NCBI RefSeq assembly: GCF_013460135.1
Contig: NZ_CP038155.1
Location: 1,116,001 to 1,180,000 of the forward strand
DNA: 64,000 nt
Reading direction: 5' to 3'
Source of the DNA: Arsenophonus endosymbiont of Aphis craccivora
GTDB lineage: Bacteria > Pseudomonadota > Gammaproteobacteria > Enterobacterales > Enterobacteriaceae
Shown here: in pieces, positions 8,789-18,393 of the stretch
Position numbering within the stretch: the first letter of the stretch is position 1
How the letters are laid out: every line of letters starts with the position of its first letter
Made by a program: the position numbers and the translations under genes
The notes under the pieces: model-generated
Told to the model about the DNA's origin: nothing
Database searches by the model: none
The model's input: the letters and a program-made list of their open reading frames with translations, nothing else

Positions 8789-10150
8789 ATGGCGGAAGAA
8801 GTTGGGCAAACGCTTAAGCGTGGGTTAAAAAACAGACATATTCAATTGATTGTACTTGGTGGGGCTGTTGGAACAGGCCTTTTTTTAGGAATTGCACAAA
8901 CTATAAACATGGCAGGGCCATCTGTTTTATTAGGTTATGCAATTGGTGGATTTATTGCTTTCCTGATTATGCGTCAATTAGGAGAGATGATTGTCGAAGA
9001 ACCTGTAGCTGGTTCTTTTAGTCACTTTGCTTATAAATATTGGGGCCCTTTTGCTGGTTTTTTATCTGGCTGGAACTATTGGGCAATGTTTATCTTGGTT
9101 GGTATGGCTGAGCTGACTGCAGCAGGTATTTATGTCCAATATTGGTGGGATATCCCAACCTGGATTTCAGCTGCAATCTTTTTTATCGCTATCAATCTTA
9201 TCAATTTGACCAATGTACGTTTATATGGTGAAACAGAATTTTGGTTTGCAATAATCAAGGTGTTCGCAATTATTGCGATGATTATTTTTGGCTGCTATCT
9301 GTTAATCAGTGGAAAAGGTGGCCCACAAGCATCGGTATCAAATCTTTGGCAATATGGAGGATTCTTTCCTAATGGGATTGCTGGATTGGTAATGGCGATG
9401 GCAGTTATTATGTTTTCTTTTGGTGGATTAGAGCTCGTTGGCATAACAGCGGAGGAAGCGGAAAATCCAACGCAAAGTATTCCTAAAGCGACTAATCAAG
9501 TTGTTTATCGTATTTTAATTTTTTATATTGGTTCTTTATTTGTATTGCTCTCACTGTATCCTTGGATAAATGTAGTTAGTGGTGAAAGCCCGTTTGTGCT
9601 TATTTTTCATGACATAGGCGATAAATTTGTTTCTAATTCTTTGAATATTGTCGTTTTAATTGCAGCATTATCAGTTTATAACAGTGGAGTATATAGTAAT
9701 AGTCGTATGCTTTATGGTTTAGCAAAACAAGGTAACGCCCCACATTTTTTGAATATCGTGACTAAGCGTGGTGTGCCTATTGTCTCAATTGCTATTTCAG
9801 CTTTAGCAACATCAGGTGGTATTTTAATTAATTATTTATTAGATGGTAAAGCGCTAGAATTACTAATGTCATTGGTTGTGACAACCTTAGTAATTAATTG
9901 GATTATGATTTGTATATCTAATTTAAAATTTAGAGCGGTAAAAATAAAAGAAGGTATTAAACCTAAATTCAAAGCATTATGGTATCCATTTGGTAATTAT
10001 CTCTGTTTAATTTTTTTGTTTCTTATTTTGGTTATCATTTTACTGACTGATGGAATTCGTATTTCAGTTATTCTTATGCCATTTTGGGTTCTGTTTTTAT
10101 GGATAGGATTTTTACTCACAAAATTTAGAAAACAAAATCGAGCAAATTGA
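8789..10150 (+). CDS. aroP: Aromatic amino acid permease AroP
   Basis: This 453-residue amino acid-polyamine-organocation transporter has about twelve membrane segments. It aligns end to end with E. coli AroP (457 residues), which imports Phe, Tyr and Trp with protons. Shared signatures include LKRGLKNRHIQLI at the N-terminus, GGAVGTGLFLG in segment 1, RQLGEMIVEEPVAGSFSHF, SGWNYW and GGLELVGITAEEAENP. The ATG follows a weak GAAGG. A close paralogue such as PheP cannot be fully excluded, but the match to AroP is better throughout. No frame damage is seen. Uptake of aromatic amino acids would suit a host-dependent bacterium. Confidence 0.85.
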   Translation: MAEEVGQTLKRGLKNRHIQLIVLGGAVGTGLFLGIAQTINMAGPSVLLGYAIGGFIAFLIMRQLGEMIVEEPVAGSFSHFAYKYWGPFAGFLSGWNYWAMFILVGMAELTAAGIYVQYWWDIPTWISAAIFFIAINLINLTNVRLYGETEFWFAIIKVFAIIAMIIFGCYLLISGKGGPQASVSNLWQYGGFFPNGIAGLVMAMAVIMFSFGGLELVGITAEEAENPTQSIPKATNQVVYRILIFYIGSLFVLLSLYPWINVVSGESPFVLIFHDIGDKFVSNSLNIVVLIAALSVYNSGVYSNSRMLYGLAKQGNAPHFLNIVTKRGVPIVSIAISALATSGGILINYLLDGKALELLMSLVVTTLVINWIMICISNLKFRAVKIKEGIKPKFKALWYPFGNYLCLIFLFLILVIILLTDGIRISVILMPFWVLFLWIGFLLTKFRKQNRAN

Positions 10151-10167
10151 TAAAATAGTCACTAATT

Positions 10168-10187
10168 ACCCTGGTTTAAACTAGGGT
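10168..10187. terminator. Hairpin between convergent aroP and pagP
   Basis: accctggttt pairs with aaactagggt with one G-T wobble. It has no T run on either side, so its strength as a terminator is doubtful, but its place between convergent genes fits. Confidence 0.4.
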
Positions 10188-10208
10188 ATAAGTATAACAC
10201 TTAAAAAT

Positions 10209-10705
10209 TTATTGCCATTGCCAGCGTATCCAAGCAAAAAATACATTACCGTTATTATATGTTCCAGGAACATATGTTGCTTGGATTGAGAATTGTTTAT
10301 ATTCAATAGAAGCAATCGGAAGTGGTAATTGGATCGGTATATACCAATATTCATTTCTGGCCGTAACGCTTAGTGTAAAACCTGCTCCTATACGAAATTC
10401 ATCAAGCTCACTTGGTCGCCAAATTTTTTGAAATCCATATCCGACTATGGGTTGTACTTTATTATGGGAATCAGCAAAAGCCATAGCATAGATAGAATGC
10501 CAATTTCTATTTTGATCAAAGCGGTATTTTCCAATACCTAATCCCCAAGGAGTTTCAGTATATCCAGAAATTTTTTTATTATCATAAGTTAATCGATTAT
10601 GCCAAATTAAAAAAGTAGATAAATTTCGTACTGATTAGAATTCCAAGTTTTATTAATATTATAAGTGAATCTTTCGCTAAGAGAGAAAGGTTTATTACTT
10701 TTTGT
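10209..10705 (-). pseudogene. pagP: Lipid A palmitoyltransferase PagP, truncated and frameshifted
   Basis: PagP is an outer membrane beta-barrel that adds palmitate to lipid A and is normally induced by PhoP. The C-terminal half is readable and matches E. coli closely: MAFADSHNKVQPIVGYGF, the TWRP-like IWRPSE, VTARNEYWYIP and the ending YVPGTYNNGNVFFAWIRWQ. The upstream part is readable in another frame (FTYNINKTWNSNQYEIYL), separated by loss of one T in a run of T near 10595-10600. The signal peptide and first residues are missing because the gene is cut at 10705/10706 by insertion sequence copy 5. The missing 5' end was not found on the far side of that element, so a rearrangement is likely. 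Confidence 0.88.
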
Positions 10706-11760
10706 GGCTTTGTTGAATAAATCAGAATTAGCCGACAGGATGGCTCCCTCTGCTACACCTGTTATCCGATCCTGACGCTGTGTGGCATACCCAACAACGT
10801 CATAAGGTTCAGCGCTTTGACCATCGCCATTGCTTTACCTACCTGAGCCTCATAGTCACGCAGGCTCAGATGGCCACCCAGCAAAGTTTTTATGCGGAAC
10901 ATCGCTGTTTCTGCCACTGAACGCCGGTGATAACCCACTTTCTTTTTCCACATATCATTACTCCTGCTCAGACGCTGATTCGCCACCGCATGGTTACGTT
11001 CATGGTACTTGTCAGGCCAGTATTTCGCTCCGCTTCGCGGCGGGATAAGGGGCCTGATTTTCTTTCTTAGCAACGCATCGTGGCAGTAACAGGCGTCATA
11101 AGCACCGTCTGCTGACACTTCCCTGATTTTCCGGTGGTTTTGGTTAATCAGGCCCGGCAGTGCCTGCGCATCTGTCGTTCCGCTGAGCGATAAGTCGGCA
11201 CAGATAATCTCATGAGTCACACTGTCTGCTGCCAGATGAAGCTTGCGCCACACTCTTCGTCTGTCAGCCCCATGCTGCCTGACTTTCCATTCACCTTCGC
11301 CAAAGACCTTCAGACCGGTACTGTCGATGACCAGATGCGAGATTTCACCACGCGTTGGCGTTTTTATGCTGATGTTGACGCTCTTTGCTCGTCTGCTGAC
11401 CAGCGAGTAGTCCGGACAGCATAGCGGCAAAGACATGAGTTTAAAAATCGAATCAACGAAGCCCTGTAATGCCCGGAGCGACAGGTTAAACACACGCTTC
11501 ATCATCAGGACAGTGGTAACAGCCATATCGCTGTAGTAAAGCGGCCGGCCACGACCTTCAGGCGAAGAACTGTCAGTCCATCCAGCGATGGCCGACTCAT
11601 CAAGCAAGACCGTCAGGGAACCGCGTTGTCTGAGTGCCTTGTTGTACGCGGGCCAGTTGGTAATTTTAAACTTTTGCTTTGCCATGGGGACCTGATGTTG
11701 AAACGAATTTAGCGATCAGATCCGCCAATCACCTAAAAGTTCGATTTATTCAACAAAGCC
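10706..11760 (-). mobile_element. IS903-type insertion sequence, copy 5
   Basis: The element is 1055 bp in reverse orientation with perfect ends. Flanks actttttgt and atcgcacat differ, so there is no target duplication. Its left edge cuts pagP. Confidence 0.93.
10762..11685 (-). CDS. IS903-type transposase, copy 5
   Basis: The 307-residue frame is open and the DDE residues are kept. Differences include Trp27 to Leu, Thr183 to Asn, Arg274 to Ser, Glu284 to Lys and Arg294 to Leu. The last two are charge changes near the C-terminus and may affect activity. Confidence 0.92.
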   Translation of the reverse strand: MAKQKFKITNWPAYNKALRQRGSLTVLLDESAIAGWTDSSSPEGRGRPLYYSDMAVTTVLMMKRVFNLSLRALQGFVDSIFKLMSLPLCCPDYSLVSRRAKSVNISIKTPTRGEISHLVIDSTGLKVFGEGEWKVRQHGADRRRVWRKLHLAADSVTHEIICADLSLSGTTDAQALPGLINQNHRKIREVSADGAYDACYCHDALLRKKIRPLIPPRSGAKYWPDKYHERNHAVANQRLSRSNDMWKKKVGYHRRSVAETAMFRIKTLLGGHLSLRDYEAQVGKAMAMVKALNLMTLLGMPHSVRIG

Positions 11761-12165
11761 ATCGCACATTTAAACAAGTTTTATATATCTCAGCTAATTA
11801 AAATTAAAATTAAAAGAATCGATAATCGTAAATTCAAGTTAGTTTTGAGATAAGTAAAACCACTCAATCAGAATTATATTTTTCGCAAAAAAAATTAATA
11901 GGATTTTCATGATAAAATAAAATATTTTGATTCTCCATATTGAAAATACAATCTAAATGCTTTTAACTACAAAAACTAACCCTAATTGATAAATATTCGA
12001 CAATAATTTATATTTCTAGAAATTTACAGGATATGCAATGTAACTAACAAAAATATTTAATAAATAACAACATAGCTACATCACTCGCTTAATCAAGGTC
12101 AGCTATTTCCGTTTGCTTACTCTGTTTTTTTAAGTATTTTACATATTAGATGGTGTTTTTAATCA
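11761..12165. other. AT-rich spacer, no gene seen
   Basis: About 400 bases between insertion sequence copy 5 and the outer membrane protein gene contain no convincing gene. A short minus-strand frame beginning near 11910 breaks after about 23 codons and was not recognised. Confidence 0.5.
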
Positions 12166-13138
12166 ATGAAATCTATTCACCTATATAAATTATTGTTACT
12201 GATAACAACTTTTGCTCTTCCATATTCTGGTTTTGCACAAGAGCGGCCATTATTATCAATTACGGTAAATGAGTCTTCTTACCAACAGCAACGCGATGAC
12301 GATCTATCTCGGCCAGCGGTCCCGTATTTTGCCAATTTGGGGTAATGAAGCTCGTGCTCGTGGTTATGCTCTCCCTGAACCATTTGGTATTGGCTACGGC
12401 TATATGAATTTACGGCAGGACGTAGTAGTAGATAAAATTAATTTTATCTCACCGAAAATCCCACAACTATCTAACCGAGTAATAATAGATGCCGGCCATA
12501 CCCGCGAGAAAAATGAATCGCATATGTTAAAATTAGATACTTGGCTATTTCCTTTTTTAAATATTTATGGCGTTTATGGCAAAACCAAGGGTTCCTCGAA
12601 AACCAAATTAGCTAGCGTTTATTTCGGGGACGCTGAACTAGATTTCGCACGAAATATGCCTTTCGTATTAGATTTTGAAGGAAAAACCTACGGTGGTGGA
12701 GCTGTTCTTGCCGGTGGATATAAGCAATTCTTTGCTACCTTAGATGCTAATTATACGCGCACAAACCTTGATATTTTAGATGGTGAGATCAGTGCATTAG
12801 TTATCACTCCGCGCATCGGTTACGAGTTTACTTTTCAGCCCTTATTATCAGGTCAAGGCAATACCAAAGTACAAGTGTGGGTAGGTGCAATGTATCAGGA
12901 TATCACTCAACGCTTTAAAGGTAATATTAATAAACTGAATTTACCTGAGGAATTCGCCGGATTAATCAAATTGCTTGATGATCCTAATATGAAATTTGAT
13001 GTTAAACAACATTTAGCACACAAATGGAATAGCACGATAGGCGCTAGAATAGAAATTACTCGTAATTTTAATATTTTATCTGAAGTGGGATTTAATAATC
13101 GCAATAGTTTCTATATCTCGGGCGAATTACGTTTTTAA
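12166..13138 (+). pseudogene. Outer membrane beta-barrel protein, frameshifted near the N-terminus
   Basis: The ATG at 12166 begins a clear signal peptide (MKSIHLYKLLLLITTFALP, ending GFAQ) and a frame that stops with TAA at 12343-12345. The rest, about 265 residues, continues in the next frame from WGNEARARGYALPEPFGIGY. Loss of one base in the stretch gccaatttgggg at 12331-12342 explains the shift. The long part alternates amphipathic strands and ends SGELRF, and a C-terminal Phe is the usual sorting signal for outer membrane barrels. I do not recognise a named family. It is followed by a DUF4056 lipoprotein gene on the same strand, which suggests a two-gene envelope unit. If the shift is a sequencing error, the protein would be about 324 residues. 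Confidence 0.65.
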
Positions 13139-13262
13139 ATAAAATAGCATTATCCATTAAGTTGATTAATTTATGTACTTCTGGCCTATACCATCAATTT
13201 TAAAAAAAGTTAGTTCAGCTAAACGGTACGGATTACAGTATGTGAAAGGCTGGAGGTTGAAT

Positions 13263-14303
13263 TTGAAATTTTTTATTAAGATCTTCAGTCGTTGCCTTTT
13301 CTTAATTAGTTGCAAAGAAAATACGGCAACTTCAATAACCATTGAACCAGTACTCACAACAGAAACTCACGAAGAGGCCCACAGGATTTGGCCTGTTATG
13401 CAATCAATAGCACCACCGCAAGGCTTAAGACCGTGTTGTGCTTTTGGTTATAATCTCAAAGTTAAGCTTTGGCAAATACCAATCCCTTTTTATCAAATTG
13501 ATAATATTGTTGAAGCTAACAAACTAGGTGAACATCATTATAATGATAGCTTTTGGGCAACATTGACAGTACTTAGCGGGTTGAGTAAAGAAAAATTAGG
13601 CCTTATTTATACTGAAAAAGGCGGGTTTATTGACATTGCCCATGTAAAAGATACTGCAGATTATACCCTATATCTTTTTACTGAAATTTTTGCTCATCTA
13701 GGAGAAAATTATCAAATTCAACTAGATGATGAATTAGCTGCCTGGCACGAAATCGCTCAAAGTTATTGCTATGAATCTGTACCTGGTATTTCTGAAGGTA
13801 TTTCAGCTTTTTCTCCTGAAGATCTCTATTCCAACCTGTTAGGTGCCCGTATTGCCCTTACATTGATTTTACAAGGTCAGGCCAGTTGAGTGACTCAATT
13901 TAGTGTAGACATGGCTAAAACATTACCATTATCATTATCATTAAAAGACTTAGGCGCTTACGCTAAAAACGAAACCAAACAAATGTTCGATCAAATAGAT
14001 AATCAATGGTGGAATAGCAAAATGAATGTCCCTGAAAAATTTCTGGTCCTAAAACGAGACTATGAAACCAGTAGTACACGTATGCCAGTCATGCCGCCAA
14101 AAAATATCCAACACGGACACAAATTGTCCCTTCCTCAGAATTATAAACACTATAAGCTATCCCAATTTGCGCAACTACAGCTGTGGCCAACAAAATATTC
14201 TACTGCCTTACCAGCTAAAAATGGTTATTGGACACGTGAAGACTTTCCACAAATAGCAAAATTTACTGAAATTCGCGATAATTTGGAATTAAAGAAGCAA
14301 TAA
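13263..14303 (+). pseudogene. DUF4056-like lipoprotein, in-frame stop codon
   Basis: The best start is TTG at 13263, seven bases downstream of GGAGG. It gives a short lipoprotein signal peptide ending in the lipobox LISC, so the mature protein would be anchored by its Cys. The body contains LRPCCAFGYNLKVKLW, FYQIDNIVEANKLGEH and GGFIDIAHVKDTADY, which fit my recollection of the DUF4056 family. The HxxD-like AHVKDTADY stretch may be functional, but no activity is established to my knowledge. The frame is interrupted by a single TGA at 13887-13889 and continues in the same frame for another 137 codons, so this is a substitution rather than an indel. It follows the broken outer membrane protein gene by about 125 bases. 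Confidence 0.65.
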
Positions 14304-14544
14304 AATCATTAATTTTTGCTAAAAATATAGTAATCCCATATGTAATTAATTAAATAAATTTAACCATATTAATATAGATATAAATATAACTTATTGTAAA
14401 ATAATGATAAATGTTTTTTTAATTAAAATTAACAAATTTAAACTAACATTTAATTAATAAATAGCCAATAATAAGTAGCACTTGTTAACTTTATCTGCTA
14501 GGATTTGTGCAATTTTTGTTCAACTTGAAACGAGGAGAAGCGCC

Positions 14545-15343
14545 ATGCCCTCTCGAACGATGAGGACTAACGCCGTCTTCGCTTTCTTGGTGTTATTGTT
14601 TTCAACTAGTTTTAGTTATTCATCAACCAGTATGAGTTTGTCTCTAAAAGAGTATTATCACAAACCTGTGCAGACAAAAAAACTAACTCGTCTGCCTGAT
14701 ATGCGAAAATACCCATCAGGAGCTACTCGCAAGAAAGCGTTTTTAAAACGCGATTGTCCCAATAATTGAAAAGTACAACTACAAGATCATGCAAGATCGC
14801 CAGTGGTTATTATCCAAACGTTACAATAAAAATTGGAACGCTGCTGATAAACAACGATTAAATCAAATTTGTACCAGTTATAATATACCATGCAGTTCAC
14901 CTGTTAGTTTAAACTGGAACAAGTTGCTAAGTCGTGTTGATATTATTCCTACCCACTTAGTTGTTACCCAAGCAGCAACAGAATCAGGGTGGGGAGCTTC
15001 TGGCTTAGCCCAGAAAAATAATAATTTGTTTGGCATGAAATGCGGTCGTAAATGTACCTACAGTCCAGGTACCATCAAAGGCTATGCGGTTTATTCATCT
15101 GTCGATGCATCTGTCAATGCATACTTAAGAAATTTGAATACCAATAATGCCTATCAATTATTACACAATTCACGTGCACAGCAGCGTAGTACTCAGAATT
15201 CATTAAGTACCAGTGTATTAATTGATAATCTGAAAAACTACTCACAACTTGGAGATAAATATAATCGTTATTTACAAAATATGTTCTCAAGTAACGAAGA
15301 GTTAATCACCCAAGTTCAGCAAAATATGCCAAAGCATATTTAA
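14545..15343 (+). pseudogene. bax: Bax family glucosaminidase-like protein, frameshifted
   Basis: The ATG at 14545 follows AGGAG and starts a signal peptide. The N-terminal part contains LPDMRKYPSGATRKKAFL, as in E. coli Bax. The frame shifts at 14749-14752 (cgcg after AAA; one base too many or two too few). It resumes as MQDRQWLLSKRYNKNW through the catalytic-like domain: VVTQAATESGWGASGLAQ contains the Glu expected for glucosaminidase-type muramidases, followed by NNNLFGMKCGRKC. The remainder is complete to residue PKHI. The family is thought to act on peptidoglycan in the periplasm. It is probably inactive unless the shift is an error. Confidence 0.85.
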
Positions 15344-15583
15344 TCAACTTGCTGTAATAATTGCTAAAAATCCTAATGTTCCTGCCATACCTTCTTGCAT
15401 TGTTTCTATGATTTTTTTAACCGGCATACCAGAAAATAATCCTGCTAAAATAGAAACCACCATCAACGCAATGAACGCATGTAATCTTGCATACATAACC
15501 AGAAACAACAATAAAAAGACAGCCCCTGCGGCAGTCAATGTCAATACAAGCATATTTAATGTTTCAGGTATAGGCGTGTTCAT
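15344..15583 (-). pseudogene. gntU: Gluconate permease GntU/GntT, N-terminal fragment
   Basis: Only about 77 residues remain of a GntP-family transporter that is normally about 445 residues. They include FLLLFLVMYARLHAFIALMV and VSILAGLFSGMPV, which match the first two membrane segments of GntU. The start ATG overlaps the gntK stop (ATGA), as in a gntKU operon. After GTLGFLAII the match ends. The TGA stop directly abuts the bax stop codon with no spacer, so a deletion fused the two genes tail to tail and removed over 80 percent of gntU. Confidence 0.82.
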
Positions 15584-16121
15584 CTATTTTTTTTAGTAAT
15601 AATTTTCTCAATTAATTTTACTGTATTATCAATAACTTCAGCTAATGGTGGCTTAATATCGATGACATACACATCTTTTTCATCATTACTAGGTACTTCC
15701 AAAGTATCAAACTGCGAGACCAACATATTTGGTTTGAAAAAATGATTTTTACGCTTTTTTAATCGGTCTTCTATTAATTTAAAGTCTCCTGCAAGGTAAA
15801 GAAATGACAAATGTTGGTTTCCGTCTCTTAAAATATCTCGATATTTTTTTTCAACGCGGAACAAACAATCAAAGAAACCTTATTTGTTCTCTGCATAGCA
15901 AAAATAGCATTACTCAATGCCTTAAGACAAGGCAGTCGATCAGAATCATTCACCACATAGCCATCCGACATCTTTCTAATATTGGCACATGGATGCAAAA
16001 AATCACCATCTAAAAACGCAGCTCCTATTTTTTGAGCGATCCCACTCGCAACTGCTGATTTACCACTACCTGATACCCCCATAAGTATAAAAACATGGTG
16101 TATTTTTTTACTCTCACGCAT
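15580..16121 (-). pseudogene. gntK: Gluconokinase GntK, frameshifted
   Basis: Gluconokinase phosphorylates gluconate to 6-phosphogluconate. The first part has the P-loop GVSGSGKSAVASGIA, LDGDFLHP and the conserved FAMQRTNKVSLIVCSALKK. The frame then stops. The rest continues one frame over as KYRDILRDGNQHLSFLYLAGDF to the C-terminus. The break is in a run of eight A (minus strand; 15844-15851), which is one base shorter than needed. Total length would be 180 residues, as expected. The downstream permease is also destroyed, so gluconate use by this route is lost even if the run is misread. Confidence 0.85.
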
Positions 16122-16504
16122 TATTAACTCCTTTAAAAATCAAGCAATATATAAAATGTTACTGATAATTTTCAGTTATAAAAAATAATATAATAGAATT
16201 GTGATAAGAATCTCAGTAAAGAGGGAGGCGTGAGCGCAAGTAAAATTTGTTATCCATTTTATCACCCTTAATTTAAATAGAAATAACTTCTATTAATTCA
16301 CTAGATAATCAAAATTAATAATCTTAATTTCTACTCAATATTTATTCCATTTTCCAATTAAGTATCAGTGTATCGCAACAGGAAATAAAAAAGAATTATT
16401 ACAAAATAGTAAAAGATATTATTTATTTTAGAACTATGGTAGATATCAAAAAGTATAAATATGATAATATCATTATTATAATGATCTTCACCTTAGGATA
16501 ATTC
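16122..16504. other. Spacer between divergent gntK and zur, no gene seen
   Basis: AT-rich. A GGGAGG followed by a GTG at about 16230 opens a frame of only 13 codons. No regulator gene of the gnt system is present here. Confidence 0.5.
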
Positions 16505-16975
16505 ATGACAAAGCAAGATCAGGAAAAAATACTGTCCCAGGCAAAAAAAATATGCCAAGCGCGTAATGTACGTTTAACACCCCAAAGAGAAGAGGTATTA
16601 AGCCTTATAGCAGCCCAACCTTGTGCTATTAGTGCTTATGATTTGCTTGATTTACTTATACTTTCTGAACCTCAAGCTAAACCGCCGACTATTTATCGTG
16701 GCCTGGAGTTTCTCTTAGAACAAGGTTTTATACACAAGATAGAATCAACAAATAGCTATGTTATTTGTCATCATTTTGAGGATCCTAAACATACCTCAGT
16801 TATGCTAATTTGTGATAATTGCGGTAGTGTTGCCGAAAGTAATGGCCAAGCGGTAGAAACTGCTATTTTAAAATTAGCCAAACAGACTGGTTTCCAGTTG
16901 TCCCATACCGTTGTTGAAAGCCATGGGTTATGTTTACCCTGCAACAAAATTGAGAAAAAACAGTGTCAAAGCTAA
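16505..16975 (+). CDS. zur: Zinc uptake regulator Zur
   Basis: This 156-residue Fur-family repressor shuts off zinc import genes when Zn2+ is bound. The winged helix is at about residues 18-80 (RLTPQREEVLSLI, KPPTIYRGLEFLLEQGFIHKIES). The structural zinc site is present as CDNCG and CLPC. The regulatory ligands around SYVICHHF and VVESHGLC are kept. It lacks the His-rich C-terminal tail of E. coli Zur (171 residues). It is intact, starts at an ATG after GGA, and lies divergent from gntK and convergent to lexA. In E. coli zur is close to lexA as well, which supports the name. Confidence 0.92.
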   Translation: MTKQDQEKILSQAKKICQARNVRLTPQREEVLSLIAAQPCAISAYDLLDLLILSEPQAKPPTIYRGLEFLLEQGFIHKIESTNSYVICHHFEDPKHTSVMLICDNCGSVAESNGQAVETAILKLAKQTGFQLSHTVVESHGLCLPCNKIEKKQCQS

Positions 16976-17006
16976 GGTATTATTAGGCTTAAATAGTGAT
17001 ATAAAA

Positions 17007-17028
17007 GCCGGCGGCTCATACAACCGGC
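17007..17028. terminator. Hairpin between zur and lexA
   Basis: gccgg pairs with ccggc around a 12-base loop, followed by atttatt. It lies between convergent zur and lexA. The T run is weak, so the call is tentative. Confidence 0.4.
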
Positions 17029-17179
17029 ATTTATTAAAAAAGCAATAAAAATTTAAAAATAGTTTGCTTAATACCCATCAATCAAAAAATCAAACAAACT
17101 AGGAAATAATATTATATTCAATAAATTAAGCTGAATTTACTTAAAAAATTAATTAGAGATAAAAGCGCAAAAAGTTTGA

Positions 17180-17794
17180 CTAAAATGAGTTACTACTACG
17201 AATAATACCAACAGCTAGTCCTTCAATAGTTAAGGTTTGTGTCCGCAAATCCACAATAATTGGCTCAAATTCACGATTTTCAGCAATTAATTCAACTTTA
17301 CTACCCACTTGCTTGAAGCGTTTAACCGTCACTTCATCATCAATCCGCGCTACAACGATTTGTCCATTATGTACCTGCTGGGTTTTATGTACAGCAAGTA
17401 AATCCCCATCAATAATTCCAATATTTTTCATGGACATGCCATTAACACGCAATAAAAAATCAGCACTAGGTCTAAAAATAGTAGCATCAATCCGATAATG
17501 ACTCTCGATATGTTCTTGAGCAAGTAAGGGTTCTCCTGCCGCCACCCGACCAATAAGTAGTAATCCTTCATCCTCATGTTCTTCTTGCAGTAGCCGGATA
17601 CCGCGAGACGCACCAGAAACAATTTCTATCACTCCTTTTCGCACCAACGCCTTTAAGTGTTCCTCTGCTGCATTTGGTGAACGAAAACCTAAACTTGATG
17701 CAATTTCAGCGCGTGTCGGCGGCATACCCGTTTGCGAAATGTGTTCACGCACTAGATCATAGACCTGCTGCTGCCTCAACGTTAATTCTTTCAT
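17180..17794 (-). CDS. lexA: SOS repressor LexA
   Basis: This 204-residue protein represses DNA-damage genes and cleaves itself when RecA filaments form. The N-terminal winged helix is at residues 1-70 ([23 protein letters not shown]). The cleavage site Ala-Gly is in [11 protein letters not shown]. The catalytic Ser is in [10 protein letters not shown] and the Lys in DEVTVKRF. Length is two residues over E. coli, and the sequence is intact. A consensus SOS box lies about 35 bases upstream, so the gene should repress itself. Its presence suggests that DNA-damage control is kept in this reduced genome. Confidence 0.96.
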   Translation of the reverse strand: MKELTLRQQQVYDLVREHISQTGMPPTRAEIASSLGFRSPNAAEEHLKALVRKGVIEIVSGASRGIRLLQEEHEDEGLLLIGRVAAGEPLLAQEHIESHYRIDATIFRPSADFLLRVNGMSMKNIGIIDGDLLAVHKTQQVHNGQIVVARIDDEVTVKRFKQVGSKVELIAENREFEPIIVDLRTQTLTIEGLAVGIIRSSNSF

Positions 17795-17829
17795 TTCGCC
17801 CCCTATTTATTCGCATCCACACATTGTAA

Positions 17830-17845
17830 CTGTAAGTATATACAG
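17830..17845. promoter_or_regulatory. LexA binding site (SOS box) upstream of lexA
   Basis: CTGT-(8)-ACAG, with AT-rich centre aagtatat, 36 bases before the lexA start. Only one box is visible here, whereas E. coli lexA has two. It may also affect the neighbouring dgkA region. Confidence 0.85.
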
Positions 17846-17895
17846 GTATATTAAGATTTAAAATCAATAAATGTGTAAAACCCTATTTTTTATAA

Positions 17896-18270
17896 CTAGC
17901 TCACGAAATAATGATTACCAATTACAACTGACCAAATAAAAATTGCTAAACAAATTGCAATAAAAACCGCCGCCGAGCCGATATCTTTCGCTTTAGCAGA
18001 AAGCTCATGCAATTCTGTACAAATTCGATAAACCACTGCTTCAATCGCACTATTTAATAATTCAACAATAGCTATCAATACCATTGAGCTAATAAGTAAT
18101 AACCGTTCAATCCATTGCACATCAAGTAAAAAAGCCACAATAATGGCAATAATCACCATAATTGCTTCTTGTCTAAAAGCGGCTTCACGCTTCCAGGCTG
18201 CTCTTAACCCTTTCAGCGAATAACTAGTTGCTTTAATAATTCGGGTTAAGCCGGTTGTTTAATTTGCCAT
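17896..18270 (-). pseudogene. dgkA: Diacylglycerol kinase DgkA, stop at codon 4
   Basis: DgkA phosphorylates diacylglycerol to phosphatidic acid in the inner membrane. From ATG at 18268-18270 the frame reads MAN, then TAA at 18259-18261, then TTGLTRIIKATSYSLKGLRAAW and the rest of a normal 121-residue protein. It includes the metal-binding Glu in KREAAFRQE and the catalytic stretch VELLNSAIEAVVYR. Everything after codon 4 is intact, which suggests the stop is recent. Restart at the internal ATG at 18157-18159 would drop the first 37 residues including the metal-binding Glu. Restart at an unusual codon just after the stop cannot be excluded. Confidence 0.8.
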
Positions 18271-18393
18271 AAAATTTACTCTCTAGGTTTAGATAAATGT
18301 GGGATTTAATATAATTATTATCTTTTAAACAGATATTAATTACTATTTCTGATATGCTTTGGTAGGATTCAAACAAGAGGTTATCGCTCATCT

